A DNA stretch of 55,543 nucleotides from Nitrospirota bacterium (GCA_029858565.1 JAOUEV010000017.1:1-55543); one strand, 5' to 3'. Shown: positions 35,321 through 45,568, counted from the stretch's first letter. Notes: generated from the letters alone by a model not told the origin. Program-made: numbers and translations.

Positions 35321-36070
35321 CTGACAAGAGAAAATACATATCTGCCTCTCCTGTCATCACTGCGAGACAGAGGCGCATATCTCAAGAAACAGCGCGAGCT
35401 GAGCGACATGTCCCTGCGGGACGCGGGCGCAGCAGCCGGGCTTTCGCACGTCCACGTCAAGGAAATCGAGGACAGCGTCACCACCCCGTCGTTCGACAAG
35501 GTGATGCGGCTGGTAAAGGCCTACCATGCTGACCTGCAGGACTTCCTGAGGGCGACCGGCTACCTGCCGAAGAACACGGAGGTCGCGTCAATCGGCAAGA
35601 TGCGGAAGATCCCGGTCATTTCCTGGGTGGCTGCCGGCAGGTGGACCGAAACAGGCGAGATGTTCCTTGAGGAAGATGTAATCGAGTGGATCGAGACCGA
35701 CGTGAAGGGCGAGCACAACTTCGCGCTGCATGTGAAAGGCAATTCCATGGAGCCGGAGTTGAGCTCCCCTGAAGCAATTGGGCTCGTCTCTCAGGGTGAG
35801 TAAGCTTTTCCGTATCCGCTCGCCGCGCTCACTCCAGAGTTCAAGGAAGGCGAAACTCTCGTTATCAGCCCTACTGCGAAAGCGGAGAACGGCGACTACA
35901 TTATCGTGAAGAATGACGAGGAAGAGGCGACGTTCAAGCAGTATAAGAGATACGACAGTATGAAAATCCTCCACCCCCTCAATCCTCAGTATAATGACAT
36001 CGTCCTGAATAAGGATAAGGAATACCGGGTCGTCGGGGTGGTGATGGAGAAGAAGAAGAGGTATAAGTAA
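35321..36070 (+). pseudogene. Interrupted Xre/S24 (CI/LexA-like) repressor
   Basis: An N-terminal helix-turn-helix (AYLKKQRELSDMSLRDAGAA, GLSHVHVKEIE) is followed by an S24 peptidase-like domain with nucleophile Ser in VKGNSMEPE and Lys in ATFKQYKRY. Between MEPE and FKEGETLV an 81-base in-frame insert brings a TAA at 35801-35803. Without the insert the frame runs intact to the TAA at 36070. At the 5' end no in-frame ATG, GTG or TTG lies close to the helix-turn-helix; an ATG at 35314 is in another frame. So the gene is probably inactive, or makes a truncated DNA-binding protein without the sensing domain. It may have controlled the island. Confidence 0.8.
35759..35839. other. 81-bp insertion in the S24 domain, with 5-bp direct repeats
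   Basis: GAGTT occurs at 35756-35760 and again at 35837-35841, bracketing the extra DNA as a target duplication would. The insert has no coding sense and carries the stop. Its right part, reversed, reads TGAGCGCGGCGAGCGGATAC. Confidence 0.65.
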
Positions 36071-36098
36071 GCCAGCTGTTCGTTGGTTACATTTTTTT

Positions 36099-37307
36099 TC
36101 ACATCAGCGTTACGTGAAAGTTCATCGGACGAAGCACATAGCCGGCGCTTCTCAGGGATGGCCTTTGCAGCGGAAGCACTTTCGGCGCCTTGCTGCTTGC
36201 CCGAAAAACGAGATAGATATGATAATTTGCCAAGCTTTCGGATTTGTCCAGCTCATTTGTTGAAATGTAAAAGCCTCCGCTCAGATTAGCAGCGCTTGTT
36301 GATTTCACTTCAATCGGTCGTTCACTTCCATCTACATCGAATGAGAGGATATCATAACCAGCACCGGCGTTTCTCTGAGATACGTGAACGATCCTTCTAG
36401 CGAGCTCTCTTTTACCCGCATCGATGAATCTCTTTTTCTCAAGTTCGAGGACGACTGCTTCTCCTCGGTCACCAATCCGCCTCAATTGTTTCTGACGCAT
36501 TTCGAAATCACCGGGACCCGTGTTGCCTCGTTCAGGAGTCGTGCGTTGCATGGGCGGCATCTCATCGATAAAAGCCGCCCCCTCTATGGCGTCACTGAGA
36601 ACCGGATAGGAGCCAGTCGCAGTAGCAGTAGCGGATGCGGCCTGATCGGGCGGATATCCAAACACGTGGTACAGCAACCGCATATATAAATAGATCGGTT
36701 GAGACGTTAGATCCGGCCATGTGGAACGGTATTCCATCAGGGCTTTCTGCATCGCAACTTCGGAATCAAAAGTTCCCGGAAGATTGAGCTCAGAAACGAA
36801 ATGCTGAAGATGACGTTTTGAGTAAATGGGCGCGAATCTATCGGGATAGTACAGGAAAAGGATCTTCCCTTTGAACATAGGGGATATCTTGTTTTCTTTG
36901 ATTGCGGCCATGTCATCTGTTTTCGCCGCATCCAGGAGCTGAACAAGAGCAGCCTTTATGTTATCGAAGGCCTGCGTATGATTGCCTCCCCAATGTGCTG
37001 CATGGCGGTATCTCTCTCTGTGGTCGCTCTTCGTTTTGCCGTAGTAGACGCCGAACTTAGCAGCCGTCGCACCCAGGATACGGCCGCATTTATCTAACTC
37101 GCGCTCTAATCTATAGCAAAACGATCGGTTGTCTCTTCCCCTCCCAATTACGAAGTCGTCTATCCGCATCTGCGCTATCTTACGCGGTGTATAATCGGAC
37201 ACAAACCGCCGTCGGCGCTCCTCAGTAGCTCTCCATTCTTCGCGGTCTCTCTCAACAAGAATCGGCACCTGCGCGTTGATCTGTTCTGCCATTTCTATGC
37301 GATTCAT
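36099..37307 (-). CDS. DUF3883-domain protein, PD-(D/E)xK nuclease-like
   Basis: A 402-aa protein. The N-terminal 250 residues are unrecognised, helical and contain GKILFLYYPDRFAPIYSKRHLQHF. The C-terminal domain is DUF3883/NO VEIN-like: GDRGEAVVLELEKKRF, then GAGYDILSFDVDGSERPIEVKST, with D and ExK placed as in restriction-type nucleases. It could be the DNA-cleaving part of the defence operon. AAGGA is seven bases before the ATG, and it starts 49 bases after the helicase stop, so it is probably co-transcribed. Confidence 0.75.
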   Translation of the reverse strand: MNRIEMAEQINAQVPILVERDREEWRATEERRRRFVSDYTPRKIAQMRIDDFVIGRGRDNRSFCYRLERELDKCGRILGATAAKFGVYYGKTKSDHRERYRHAAHWGGNHTQAFDNIKAALVQLLDAAKTDDMAAIKENKISPMFKGKILFLYYPDRFAPIYSKRHLQHFVSELNLPGTFDSEVAMQKALMEYRSTWPDLTSQPIYLYMRLLYHVFGYPPDQAASATATATGSYPVLSDAIEGAAFIDEMPPMQRTTPERGNTGPGDFEMRQKQLRRIGDRGEAVVLELEKKRFIDAGKRELARRIVHVSQRNAGAGYDILSFDVDGSERPIEVKSTSAANLSGGFYISTNELDKSESLANYHIYLVFRASSKAPKVLPLQRPSLRSAGYVLRPMNFHVTLM

Positions 37308-37356
37308 GATTAGTCCTTTTTGCTATGGGACATAAAGGAGTGTCTGTTTCTTTCGG

Positions 37357-40170
37357 CTATCCTACATGTATCCCGACTAACGCCGTCGTCACTCGCGCCC
37401 GTTTCTGGCGGTCCGGGATCCATTCCAGGATTACGCTCTTCATGGCTTCATCAAAACGCGCCTGAAGCCTGTTGACATCAAGACCTGCCAAAGACGGCGG
37501 GTTGGCAACACTCTCGGCCTTTGTCCATTCTATACGTTCGCATTCCTCTATATTCCCTTCCGGAACACCCCGCAAAGTGAGCACGCGCGAGGTTGCATGT
37601 CCTGGCTTATCTTCATATCGGACAAGATACCGGGCGTAGATTACTACTTCACTGCCGATCTGTGAAACCTCACCTGTAAAGCTCGGCTCAGACACCTCTT
37701 TTAGAAGAGCATCAATCAACGGATGCCCGATGCCGCCCAGCTCACTGCCGCGCTTTCTGAGAGACAGCGCACGATCAAAGCATACGTTCTCGTAGCGCGG
37801 CGCAAGATGATAGCGGCGCTGCAAGGATTCAGGAACATGGAATGTCCATAGTTCACCTTCCGGCATTGCTGCACCACCGAGACGAAGGATGGTGCTTCGC
37901 ACCCACTGACCCAACTCGTCCATCGTATGTCTGCCCTCGATGCGACGGTAATTTTCCAGGTTGAACTGGGTCAGATCCTGAGAAAGAGCGCTCAGTGCTT
38001 CCCGAGCCCGGTTTGCCTCCTTGATCATCTCAACCATGTCCTTCTCTGTCCTTCGGTAATCCCGATCAACCAGAGCGCGTTTGTACAATTCCTGATAATC
38101 GGGACGGCTTCCTAACAGACCGAGGATTTCGCTTTGAAAATCTTCCCGCACATGCCCTTGTTCATCCACCTTGCCGATGGACTCCGCAATCTCAGTTAAT
38201 TTATATTGAAGCATGTCATAGATACGTTCTTCTACTGTATCGTCGGCAAAAAGGTTGTACACCTGCACTGTCTCAAGCTGGCCGTAGCGATGAATGCGGC
38301 CGATGCGCTGCTCCACAGCCATGGGATTCCAAGGCAGGTCGTAATTGAACAGTATTCTACCGATCTGCAGGTTGATGCCTTCGCCTCCTGCTGACGTGCA
38401 AATCAGGAAGCGCGCACCGTTCTCTTTCCAAAAAGACTCCATCGCAGCGATCTTGTCTTCAAGCGGACCGCCTTTAATATTCGCGATAAAACCATGACCA
38501 AAAATGCGGCCCAATTCCTCGGAAAGAAATTCGAGCGTATCCCGATACTGCGTGAAAATAACAAACCGCTCAGCTGGATTGTCCCGTGATAGATCACTAA
38601 TCGCGCGCACTAGCGTTTCAAAGCGGCGGTCTGTGCCATCCGGCACATGGCTGATGAGATCGCGTACTTTCCGTATCTCATCCGGAATGTCAGTCTCAGC
38701 GAACACTCCCTCTTCGCCTTCTTCATCACCGTCGAGCGACCAGTCGGTCGTCTCTGCCTGTTCCTCTCGCTTCTGCAAACGCCGCCTGACGCGGCCAACA
38801 TAGGCCTCGGCATCACTGTTCGTTGCTGACGCTTCCCCGAGGATCGCCCGGGCCACGGCTTGCGTCTCATCCTGGAGGCGCATGATCTCTTCTGCAAAAG
38901 ATGCAGCTTTCGCGGGTGTCTGCGTACTGCGTCGTCGGGTTTCCAATTCAAGCTGTTTGCGTACGAGCAAGACCAAGAGCCGCCGCCGCAGTGCCTGGCG
39001 GATAGCTCGCGGACTGGAAGACATGATCTTCTGGAACGTCGCCATAACAAAGCCGATCGCCCGCTGCTGGCTTGTAGTCCTCTTTTGATCGATACCAGCT
39101 GCGCTGTAGCCTTCGCGCAGATACTCACTCAATTGATCGTAAAAATGCCGCTCGCGTGGGGCAAGCGAGAAACGTTCGGTATGCACCTGACGCCTGCGGA
39201 AGATCGGCTCGCCGGATGAATCAGTCACTTCGCGTTTTGTGCGCCGGATCATGACACGGTTCAAGAGACCCATGCGGTTATTAACCGCTTCCGGGTCCGC
39301 AAAGAGCTGGTCATCGAGAATCTGGATCAAAGACCAAAACTGAAACGCGTTGCCCTGATGAGGTGTAGCGGAAAGGAAGATAAGATCGCGCGCGTGGTTC
39401 CGCAAGGCCTCTGCAAGTTTGTAGTTTTGCGTGGTCACCGTCTTCTTGCCGCTCTTGGTGCGTGAAACATGGTGCGCCTCGTCGATGATCACTAGGTCCC
39501 ACGGAGCAGCCGCAAGCATCCGCTGCATACGGCGCGGCACTTTAAGCGTATCTATCGAAACGATGACCTGATGGTGACGTTCCCAGGCAGCAGAACCATG
39601 GTCCTGAAAATCCCGGCCCAAGATATCGAAATGCAGCCGGAAACAGCTATCGAGTTCCCTGCGCCAGTTCTCGACCAGGCCGGCAGGGGTCACGATCAGG
39701 ATGCGCTCTACGTCTTTACGCGCTATCAACTCGCGGATCAGCATCCCCGTTTCGATGGTCTTTCCAAGACCGACTTCATCAGCGATCAGCACTCGGCGGG
39801 GAGATTGATTGACCAGATCATGAACCATGAGGATCTGGTGCGGAAGCAAATCCACCCGGCTTGCGGAAAGTTCGCCGCCCGTGTTGGCAAAGCTCATATC
39901 AAGGGCCATCTGCTTGATACGATAGTCCCGGGGATCGTCAAAGCTCCCGGCAGCAAGTCTCTCCCACAAGTCAGCGGCCTTCTCCAGCCATTCAATCGGC
40001 ACGTTCTCGACTCGCTCGCCATCTGCTGTTTTAAAAAGCACCTTGGCCTGATAAACGCCTAACTCTTCGGAGACGCGTATTACCTCTCCGACACCCCACT
40101 CTGGATGGCTCTTCACGCGGACTTTGTCGTCCCGATTGATTGCTATATATGCTGTACTCGTCTCACTCAT
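37357..40170 (-). CDS. SNF2-family helicase/translocase (BrxHII/DrmD-like)
   Basis: A 937-aa superfamily 2 motor. An N-terminal beta-rich segment (DDKVRVKSHPEWGVGEVIRV) is followed by Walker A (IADEVGLGKTIETG, K137), VSIDTLK, IIDEAHHVSR, FLSATPHQGN, FVIFTQYRDTLEFL, CTSAGGEGINLQ and the arginine-finger motif QRIGRIHRYGQ. A coiled region (about residues 430-500) separates the two lobes. This architecture matches the large SNF2 helicases of BREX and DISARM loci, which act with a DNA methylase. Start overlaps the previous stop by four bases. Confidence 0.88.
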   Translation of the reverse strand: MSETSTAYIAINRDDKVRVKSHPEWGVGEVIRVSEELGVYQAKVLFKTADGERVENVPIEWLEKAADLWERLAAGSFDDPRDYRIKQMALDMSFANTGGELSASRVDLLPHQILMVHDLVNQSPRRVLIADEVGLGKTIETGMLIRELIARKDVERILIVTPAGLVENWRRELDSCFRLHFDILGRDFQDHGSAAWERHHQVIVSIDTLKVPRRMQRMLAAAPWDLVIIDEAHHVSRTKSGKKTVTTQNYKLAEALRNHARDLIFLSATPHQGNAFQFWSLIQILDDQLFADPEAVNNRMGLLNRVMIRRTKREVTDSSGEPIFRRRQVHTERFSLAPRERHFYDQLSEYLREGYSAAGIDQKRTTSQQRAIGFVMATFQKIMSSSPRAIRQALRRRLLVLLVRKQLELETRRRSTQTPAKAASFAEEIMRLQDETQAVARAILGEASATNSDAEAYVGRVRRRLQKREEQAETTDWSLDGDEEGEEGVFAETDIPDEIRKVRDLISHVPDGTDRRFETLVRAISDLSRDNPAERFVIFTQYRDTLEFLSEELGRIFGHGFIANIKGGPLEDKIAAMESFWKENGARFLICTSAGGEGINLQIGRILFNYDLPWNPMAVEQRIGRIHRYGQLETVQVYNLFADDTVEERIYDMLQYKLTEIAESIGKVDEQGHVREDFQSEILGLLGSRPDYQELYKRALVDRDYRRTEKDMVEMIKEANRAREALSALSQDLTQFNLENYRRIEGRHTMDELGQWVRSTILRLGGAAMPEGELWTFHVPESLQRRYHLAPRYENVCFDRALSLRKRGSELGGIGHPLIDALLKEVSEPSFTGEVSQIGSEVVIYARYLVRYEDKPGHATSRVLTLRGVPEGNIEECERIEWTKAESVANPPSLAGLDVNRLQARFDEAMKSVILEWIPDRQKRARVTTALVGIHVG

Positions 40171-40589
40171 GTCAAATTAAACCCCACAAGATAAAATTCA
40201 TTGCCTGCCCGATCCTGTTTGTGCGGTGAACCGAAGATGCGACGCAGGGAAATTCGTTCCAGTCCTACTTCGAACCAGAAGTCGTCGGCTTGATTCAATT
40301 TCCGTTTGAATACGATCTGTACATAGCCGCCCATTCGTTCCAGCTCATTTGCCCGCGATGCTAATAAATCGTGAATGTATGAAGAAACAGAATCCCGATT
40401 CTCCCCTGCTGCTATCAGCACATCTTCGACACCTTCGATGAGGATCTTATGGCCTCGCGGAAAGTGGAACGGCTCTTCCCGCAGTTCGCGGAGATAATCC
40501 AGAAAGCCCATCCGGACTTGATTCGGCTCAATGCCGCCTTCTCTTTCATCCTTCAGAAACTTAGTTTCGATAAGCAGGTATCCTGCCAT
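40167..40589 (-). CDS. 140-aa accessory protein between methylase and helicase
   Basis: I do not recognise the family. The ATG at 40589 shares one base with the methylase stop (TGATG) and the stop overlaps the helicase start, so expression is coupled on both sides. The protein (MAGYLLIETKFLKDEREGG...) is soluble with mixed alpha/beta pattern and no P-loop or metal motif. It is therefore not BrxF. Its position recalls the small DUF3780-like proteins found with DUF1156/DUF499 genes, but that is a guess. Confidence 0.7.
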   Translation of the reverse strand: MAGYLLIETKFLKDEREGGIEPNQVRMGFLDYLRELREEPFHFPRGHKILIEGVEDVLIAAGENRDSVSSYIHDLLASRANELERMGGYVQIVFKRKLNQADDFWFEVGLERISLRRIFGSPHKQDRAGNEFYLVGFNLT

Positions 40590-43500
40590 CAGATCGCCCC
40601 TCCATGGCGCAACAGAGGCGCGCCCTCTATGACCCCGATCACCCGGTCGATTGCGCCTTCCCAATCCGACCGAAGCTGCCGTACATACCGCAAACCGGCA
40701 AGAATTTCAGAACGCCTGGCATCGAACCGTTCGAGCCACGGCAGAACACTCTCTCCTGCATCTGACAATGCGATAAGAGCATGCAGCAAGTCTACCAGCA
40801 GCACTTTGTTATTCGACGGCAATTCGCCCTCAAACAGCTCTTCCTGCGTTTCGCCGGTTTTCGCTCTCAGTATTGAGAGTACATCTTCCAGCCGTTCCCT
40901 TGGTTGTTTTACCTCGTAGGTACGACCGCGTCCGGTCCTCCCTTTCACTATCAGTCCTGCCTTTTTCAGATCCTCTGTGCTCACTTGAAGCGCCCGCGTA
41001 CTCTTGGTGATCTTGTCCATGCTCACTTCGCGGCTATGCCCGGCCAAAAGTCGCAGCCACGCATAAGTGAGAAAATCCACCTCTTCCAGTTCCGGCGGCA
41101 AAGGCCGCTCGCGCGTCACGAGTTGATCAACGATGCTGCTGATGTCCTGAAGCGCCTTATGGAGAGGATAAGTCATTCCTTCATGGTCCAGCACCTTGTC
41201 ATAGTGCGTGCTGTAAAGTTCCAGACACTTGCCGATGCAGATCAACCGCACATCCGGTTCCGGCAATGGTTTGTTCCCGTATCGCCCAGCCTCAATAGCC
41301 AAAAGTTCCGCCCGTGCAAGACGACGAACTTCCTGTCGAATGCCCGCCCATGATCGCGCAGTCGGGTCTTCCTTGCGCTTACGGCAGACGTGGATAAGGT
41401 CAAATGAAATATTTTCTTTATCCATCAAGTGGAGGGATGATTCTGCTTCGCTATGAACTGGGTAAACAGCGGCAATTTCAAAGCCAGTATCGCACAATGA
41501 CTGGAGCAACCCTTCCCACACAGTGCCTGCCTGGTCAGTGTGATGAAACGTAAAAATCAATAACCCGTCTTCCGGCAATTGGTCATGAACACGCTGAAAT
41601 ACAGTGGAAAGTCCCTTATAAAAATCTTCCCGGCTTTTTCCGCGTGTCCGATTTTCGACAACCTCTTCCGTTTTTGGGGTATATTCCGGCGCAAACCAAG
41701 AGTAATGGCCTTTAAGTGCCAGCCGCAGCCAAACATAAAAGAAGTCGGCGAGCTCCGAGTAATTGACGTTGCCAACGTAAGGCGGATCAGTAACAACAAT
41801 CGTGGGTGTTTCCGATGATACTTCTGCTGAATTCGCGCAATGCAACAAACGACTAGCATCAGTCAATTTATCGGTTTGAATTTTAACACGGTTCTCATCA
41901 TCAGTATTCGCTTTAAAGTCCCATCCTTCTGTTTGGTAATCAACACCGCCAACTACGAGCCCATATTCAGACAAAAAGGACCCAGCGGCGATACTCGGCA
42001 AACCAAAAACATTATTTTCCGCTGTCGTTATTTTTGTTTGGAAGTCGTGCCGTGCAAAAACGCCCTCAGCGGTCAGACTGCCTACTGCAGAGCGAGATAC
42101 ACGGTGGCGTGTAAATAGATTGTTAGCTTCCAGCGTATTTGAATACGCACACAACAGCATCTCCATCAGCTTCTCGTCCTTCTCAGCCATGATACCTTCA
42201 AGCAATGTTGAAAGCGCAAGAAGCTGGCGCGTCCCAAACATATCGTGCCATTGATTGTAGTGATGTTGAAGCAGTCGCGCAGTTTCTGCCCCATTTGGAA
42301 TAACACTCTTGGGATATGGCAGGCCTGCCTTGTTCTTCTCCCACAGGCGTTCTGCATTTTGTAAACGTGCCTGATCGGAGGCTGACCAGCGCTTAAAGAA
42401 CTTGCCATTTTTAGGAAGAAGCAATCCCTTTATTTCATCATTAGAAAGGGTACCTGATGCTTGTGACAAAACGCCGAACATCGTTTGCTGACTATCATCC
42501 ACCTCTTCTACCGGCAGGACATAGGCTTGAAGTGCATAAGGACGAACTGGCAATCTGCGCTCCTGCGGAAGCAGTCTAATGCTTTCAATGATCCTATCCT
42601 TGTTTCCACAGCGGCACTGGAAATAACCCTTCTCAGGAAGATTGCCTTTGCTCGGATCATAGTTATGATTGCACGCGGGGCAAGATAATTCACCCTCGGG
42701 TAGGGGGCCGCGCCACTGCCATACCGCTTCACAGGATGGGCAAAGCATCACAGTGATCTGAACTTTTTTCCGTGCCTTCTTCTTGTCCCACGGAACCCTT
42801 GCCTTGAAATTCTTCTCACAGTGAGGACAATCCAGCGTCACAAGGCTTTCATTTGATTTTTTCTTAGGCTTGGGGGGCTCGACCGTGTAAGTCCATGCCG
42901 TAGTAGGCCTTCCTTCGCCGCCGGACCCGCGAGAGCTGTTAACCATCATTGCCGGTTCAGCAATAAGTGAAGCAACATCCACTTCCCAATCAAAGGTCTT
43001 CTTGCATTCTGGACATTTTGTATCGCGATGATAGCGTACAGAAACCGTCTTTGCGGCTACGAAATAATCCTTGAACAATGGGACTTCTTTTTTACAGGTG
43101 GGATCTGTGCAAATCGCATGTTTGACCCAGAAGGTATAGATGACATCCGCATCAATGCCGGACGCTACCTCGGTCTTGTACAGATCAAGAAGCGTCTCGC
43201 GCATGGGCTTTCCGTTATTCCAAGCTACAGGTCGCGCTGCCAGTCTTTCGAAGGCTGCCTTGAGCGCATCGATTTCGACCGGTTCCACTTCTGTCTTGAC
43301 GATGAACCAGGCAACCGGATTCAGGTCTATTCCCACGACCTTACAGCCAAGCCGCAGCGCCTCCACCACAGTCGTACCGCCACCCATGAACGGATCGAGC
43401 ACCACCTTGCCCGTGGTATCCGGGTCTTTGTTGTGGTCCTTGTAGAACTCCGCCATGAGGTCAACCGGCGTTCCGTCTTCTTTGTATGCCGGTTTGAGCG

Positions 43501-43675
43501 CACCGAGCAGAATCGCCCGAAACACGCACGACGCCCGCCGAGCAAACCATTTGTGCATCTGGTAGATCGGCTTAAAGCTGCTCCTCTCCGGCTCGGCAAG
43601 ACGGTTTATTTCGACAATCGGAAAGCCGACCTCGATGGCGCGGCGCGAATGGATTTGTGACTTGTTATCACTCAT
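40589..43675 (-). CDS. DUF1156 adenine-specific DNA methyltransferase (PglXI-like)
   Basis: A 1028-aa methylase. The N-terminal DUF1156 segment (SFKPIYQMHKWFARRASCVFRAI) leads into SAM motif I (VLDPFMGGGTTVVEALRLG, residues 92-110). A large insert with several CxxC pairs (CPECKKTF, CPHCEKNF, CPSCEAVW, CPACNHNY) looks like zinc ribbons. The catalytic VTDPPYVGNVNYSE lies near residue 630. The C-terminus is helical. This family is the methylase of type 3 BREX and of related DUF499 loci, marking self DNA on adenine. Start overlaps the ATPase stop by four bases. Confidence 0.9.
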   Translation of the reverse strand: MSDNKSQIHSRRAIEVGFPIVEINRLAEPERSSFKPIYQMHKWFARRASCVFRAILLGALKPAYKEDGTPVDLMAEFYKDHNKDPDTTGKVVLDPFMGGGTTVVEALRLGCKVVGIDLNPVAWFIVKTEVEPVEIDALKAAFERLAARPVAWNNGKPMRETLLDLYKTEVASGIDADVIYTFWVKHAICTDPTCKKEVPLFKDYFVAAKTVSVRYHRDTKCPECKKTFDWEVDVASLIAEPAMMVNSSRGSGGEGRPTTAWTYTVEPPKPKKKSNESLVTLDCPHCEKNFKARVPWDKKKARKKVQITVMLCPSCEAVWQWRGPLPEGELSCPACNHNYDPSKGNLPEKGYFQCRCGNKDRIIESIRLLPQERRLPVRPYALQAYVLPVEEVDDSQQTMFGVLSQASGTLSNDEIKGLLLPKNGKFFKRWSASDQARLQNAERLWEKNKAGLPYPKSVIPNGAETARLLQHHYNQWHDMFGTRQLLALSTLLEGIMAEKDEKLMEMLLCAYSNTLEANNLFTRHRVSRSAVGSLTAEGVFARHDFQTKITTAENNVFGLPSIAAGSFLSEYGLVVGGVDYQTEGWDFKANTDDENRVKIQTDKLTDASRLLHCANSAEVSSETPTIVVTDPPYVGNVNYSELADFFYVWLRLALKGHYSWFAPEYTPKTEEVVENRTRGKSREDFYKGLSTVFQRVHDQLPEDGLLIFTFHHTDQAGTVWEGLLQSLCDTGFEIAAVYPVHSEAESSLHLMDKENISFDLIHVCRKRKEDPTARSWAGIRQEVRRLARAELLAIEAGRYGNKPLPEPDVRLICIGKCLELYSTHYDKVLDHEGMTYPLHKALQDISSIVDQLVTRERPLPPELEEVDFLTYAWLRLLAGHSREVSMDKITKSTRALQVSTEDLKKAGLIVKGRTGRGRTYEVKQPRERLEDVLSILRAKTGETQEELFEGELPSNNKVLLVDLLHALIALSDAGESVLPWLERFDARRSEILAGLRYVRQLRSDWEGAIDRVIGVIEGAPLLRHGGAI

Positions 43676-45507
43676 ATCACAGAGTTATTTGCAATAGCAG
43701 AGAATCCCGTGAATATATCCACTACATCTTGCAATGCTTGCGGTTTTGATTTCATAGCAATGTCCACATATGCCTCTCGGATTCGCGTGTGGTCTGACTG
43801 GAAAAATTCACCGCAGAATCTATTAAAAATCAATTTACCAGGAAGCATCAACTTAAATGCATCCGATTCAAGCGATTTACGAAGCCGCTCATGCTCGGCT
43901 CTTATCGCAGCATCAAGCGCTTGAGGGCTTAGTGATGACGATATTGTGGAAAAAGAAGATGCCACTTGGCTTGAAATATCATTGATAACTTCATCAATCG
44001 ATAAACGATCAATATTTCGAACAGTTGGTTGAGGTAAAGCGCCCATGAGCCGTATATGCTCTCGTACATTCCATAGCACGGCAGGCATCAAACTGGATGC
44101 CGCAGTATGTACCAGGGTCTCTCTTATTTTGCTTGGGTCTCTACGATCTGTTGGCAAATACAAGGTCTTAGCCACTTCGGAAAGTACATGTTCATCAAGA
44201 AAATAATTTTCTACATGGCGCGCAGGAAGACACTTAAACCGCTTGTTTGTTTCCAAGGTTGCAATAACATCGTTGGATAGTCCGTCGCGATCGCGAACGA
44301 GAAATAGCTCAATGCCAAATATCGCGCTGCCAAGTTCATCAATGACCGATCGGAGCGCGATGATGTTTTCAACAGAACCAATTGGCATTAAGTAGGAATC
44401 AGGAAAGGTCGTTTGTGCGACCTTATGATATACAAGACGGTCGATGCTTGCGGTATTGCCTTCGATAAACACCAGCCGTTTGCCCACAGCAAACAAGCCA
44501 AGATTGGCACCAGCGGATCGGGTCACAGCAGAATTAATATCATTTAATGAGCTTAATTTATGAGCTTGATTGCCGTTTGTCGCGGCAGCATCGATAAAGA
44601 AAACATTTCCAGCAGAGTAATAAGTTGAAATCAGATCGGCAGAATGTGTGAACAGAATAAGCTGATTGGTTCCTCCCCCAAAATCCTTTAATGTTTCAAT
44701 TAACCGAAACGCGAGTGTGGGGTGAAGATGGAGCTCTGGTTCATCGATGAGAATAATAGAATGCGTAATTTGCTTCCAAACCAGGTCAAACGCAATCTTA
44801 ACGACTTCCTGCTCCCCCGAACTCAGCGCGCCGAAAGCCATGGGCTGAGACGTACCAATCCTGTAGTGAAATTCCCGTGGCGCTTTAGGATCTATTGGCT
44901 CTAATGTCTTTCCCGGTAAAAGGCGGGTAAACATCTCCTGGTAGGCAAGGAAAGGATCTGGATGTTTTAGCAAAGCTTCACTACCAAGTCGGTCTGGATG
45001 TGCCTTTATAAAATTTGCAATCTTTTGATCCCGGTTTGCGGCCTTCTTATATATTTTATTAACGAGTTCCTGCCAGCGTCCAATAAATGGGTTCAAATAC
45101 CATGAATAAGGTGTATCTTGGTCATCTGGGTCTGGTGTGGCCAACGTGAATTGCTCGAATCGCACCGGTTGAACGGCTCTATTGGAGTCAATTTGAATGA
45201 CTGCGCCTGTATATGCCTGATTGCCACGACGAGACGCAAGATATTGCTCTAGTTGTTGGCACCTTTGCTGGACATTGACGGCGATCGACATTGATTTCCA
45301 TGCATCTTCCTCTTCTTGCCGTGTAGCCGACAATCCCATTGTAACGCTCGGCGAACCTGGCGACTGAAACGTACTAACTATGGCTTGTTTGAGTCGCGTC
45401 TTTCCAGAACCGTTGGCGCCAGCAATAATGACAACATTCGATGACGCTTCTATTTCCAAAGCGCGAATTGGTGGATAGTTCTTAATAGCGATGCGATCCA
45501 GCCTCAT
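43672..45507 (-). CDS. AAA ATPase with DUF4435/Toprim-like C-terminal region
   Basis: A 611-aa OLD-like ATPase. Walker A is IAGANGSGKTRLK (K36), an ABC-type signature is FGALSSGEQEVVKIAF, and Walker B is IILIDEPELHLHP. The second half has KRLVFIEGNTASIDRLVYH, LFLVRDRDGLSND and LPARHVENYFLDE, matching the DUF4435 pattern (a Toprim-like acidic site). Such proteins are frequent defence effectors. AT-richer than the genes around it. It begins 61 bases after the cyclase-like gene and overlaps the methylase start, so it links the cassette with the BREX-like part. Confidence 0.85.
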   Translation of the reverse strand: MRLDRIAIKNYPPIRALEIEASSNVVIIAGANGSGKTRLKQAIVSTFQSPGSPSVTMGLSATRQEEEDAWKSMSIAVNVQQRCQQLEQYLASRRGNQAYTGAVIQIDSNRAVQPVRFEQFTLATPDPDDQDTPYSWYLNPFIGRWQELVNKIYKKAANRDQKIANFIKAHPDRLGSEALLKHPDPFLAYQEMFTRLLPGKTLEPIDPKAPREFHYRIGTSQPMAFGALSSGEQEVVKIAFDLVWKQITHSIILIDEPELHLHPTLAFRLIETLKDFGGGTNQLILFTHSADLISTYYSAGNVFFIDAAATNGNQAHKLSSLNDINSAVTRSAGANLGLFAVGKRLVFIEGNTASIDRLVYHKVAQTTFPDSYLMPIGSVENIIALRSVIDELGSAIFGIELFLVRDRDGLSNDVIATLETNKRFKCLPARHVENYFLDEHVLSEVAKTLYLPTDRRDPSKIRETLVHTAASSLMPAVLWNVREHIRLMGALPQPTVRNIDRLSIDEVINDISSQVASSFSTISSSLSPQALDAAIRAEHERLRKSLESDAFKLMLPGKLIFNRFCGEFFQSDHTRIREAYVDIAMKSKPQALQDVVDIFTGFSAIANNSVI

Positions 45508-45568
45508 TTTGATTCAACCTCCTTGCTGCCCGAGCATCTTCTTTCTGACCAGATACGATTCTGCGACA

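Noticed and set aside
35759-35839. Insertion sequence in the repressor gene
   Set aside because: Only 81 bases, no transposase and no clear terminal inverted repeats; reported as a small insertion instead.
40167-40589. Calling the 140-aa protein BrxF
   Set aside because: BrxF-type proteins have a P-loop; none is present here.
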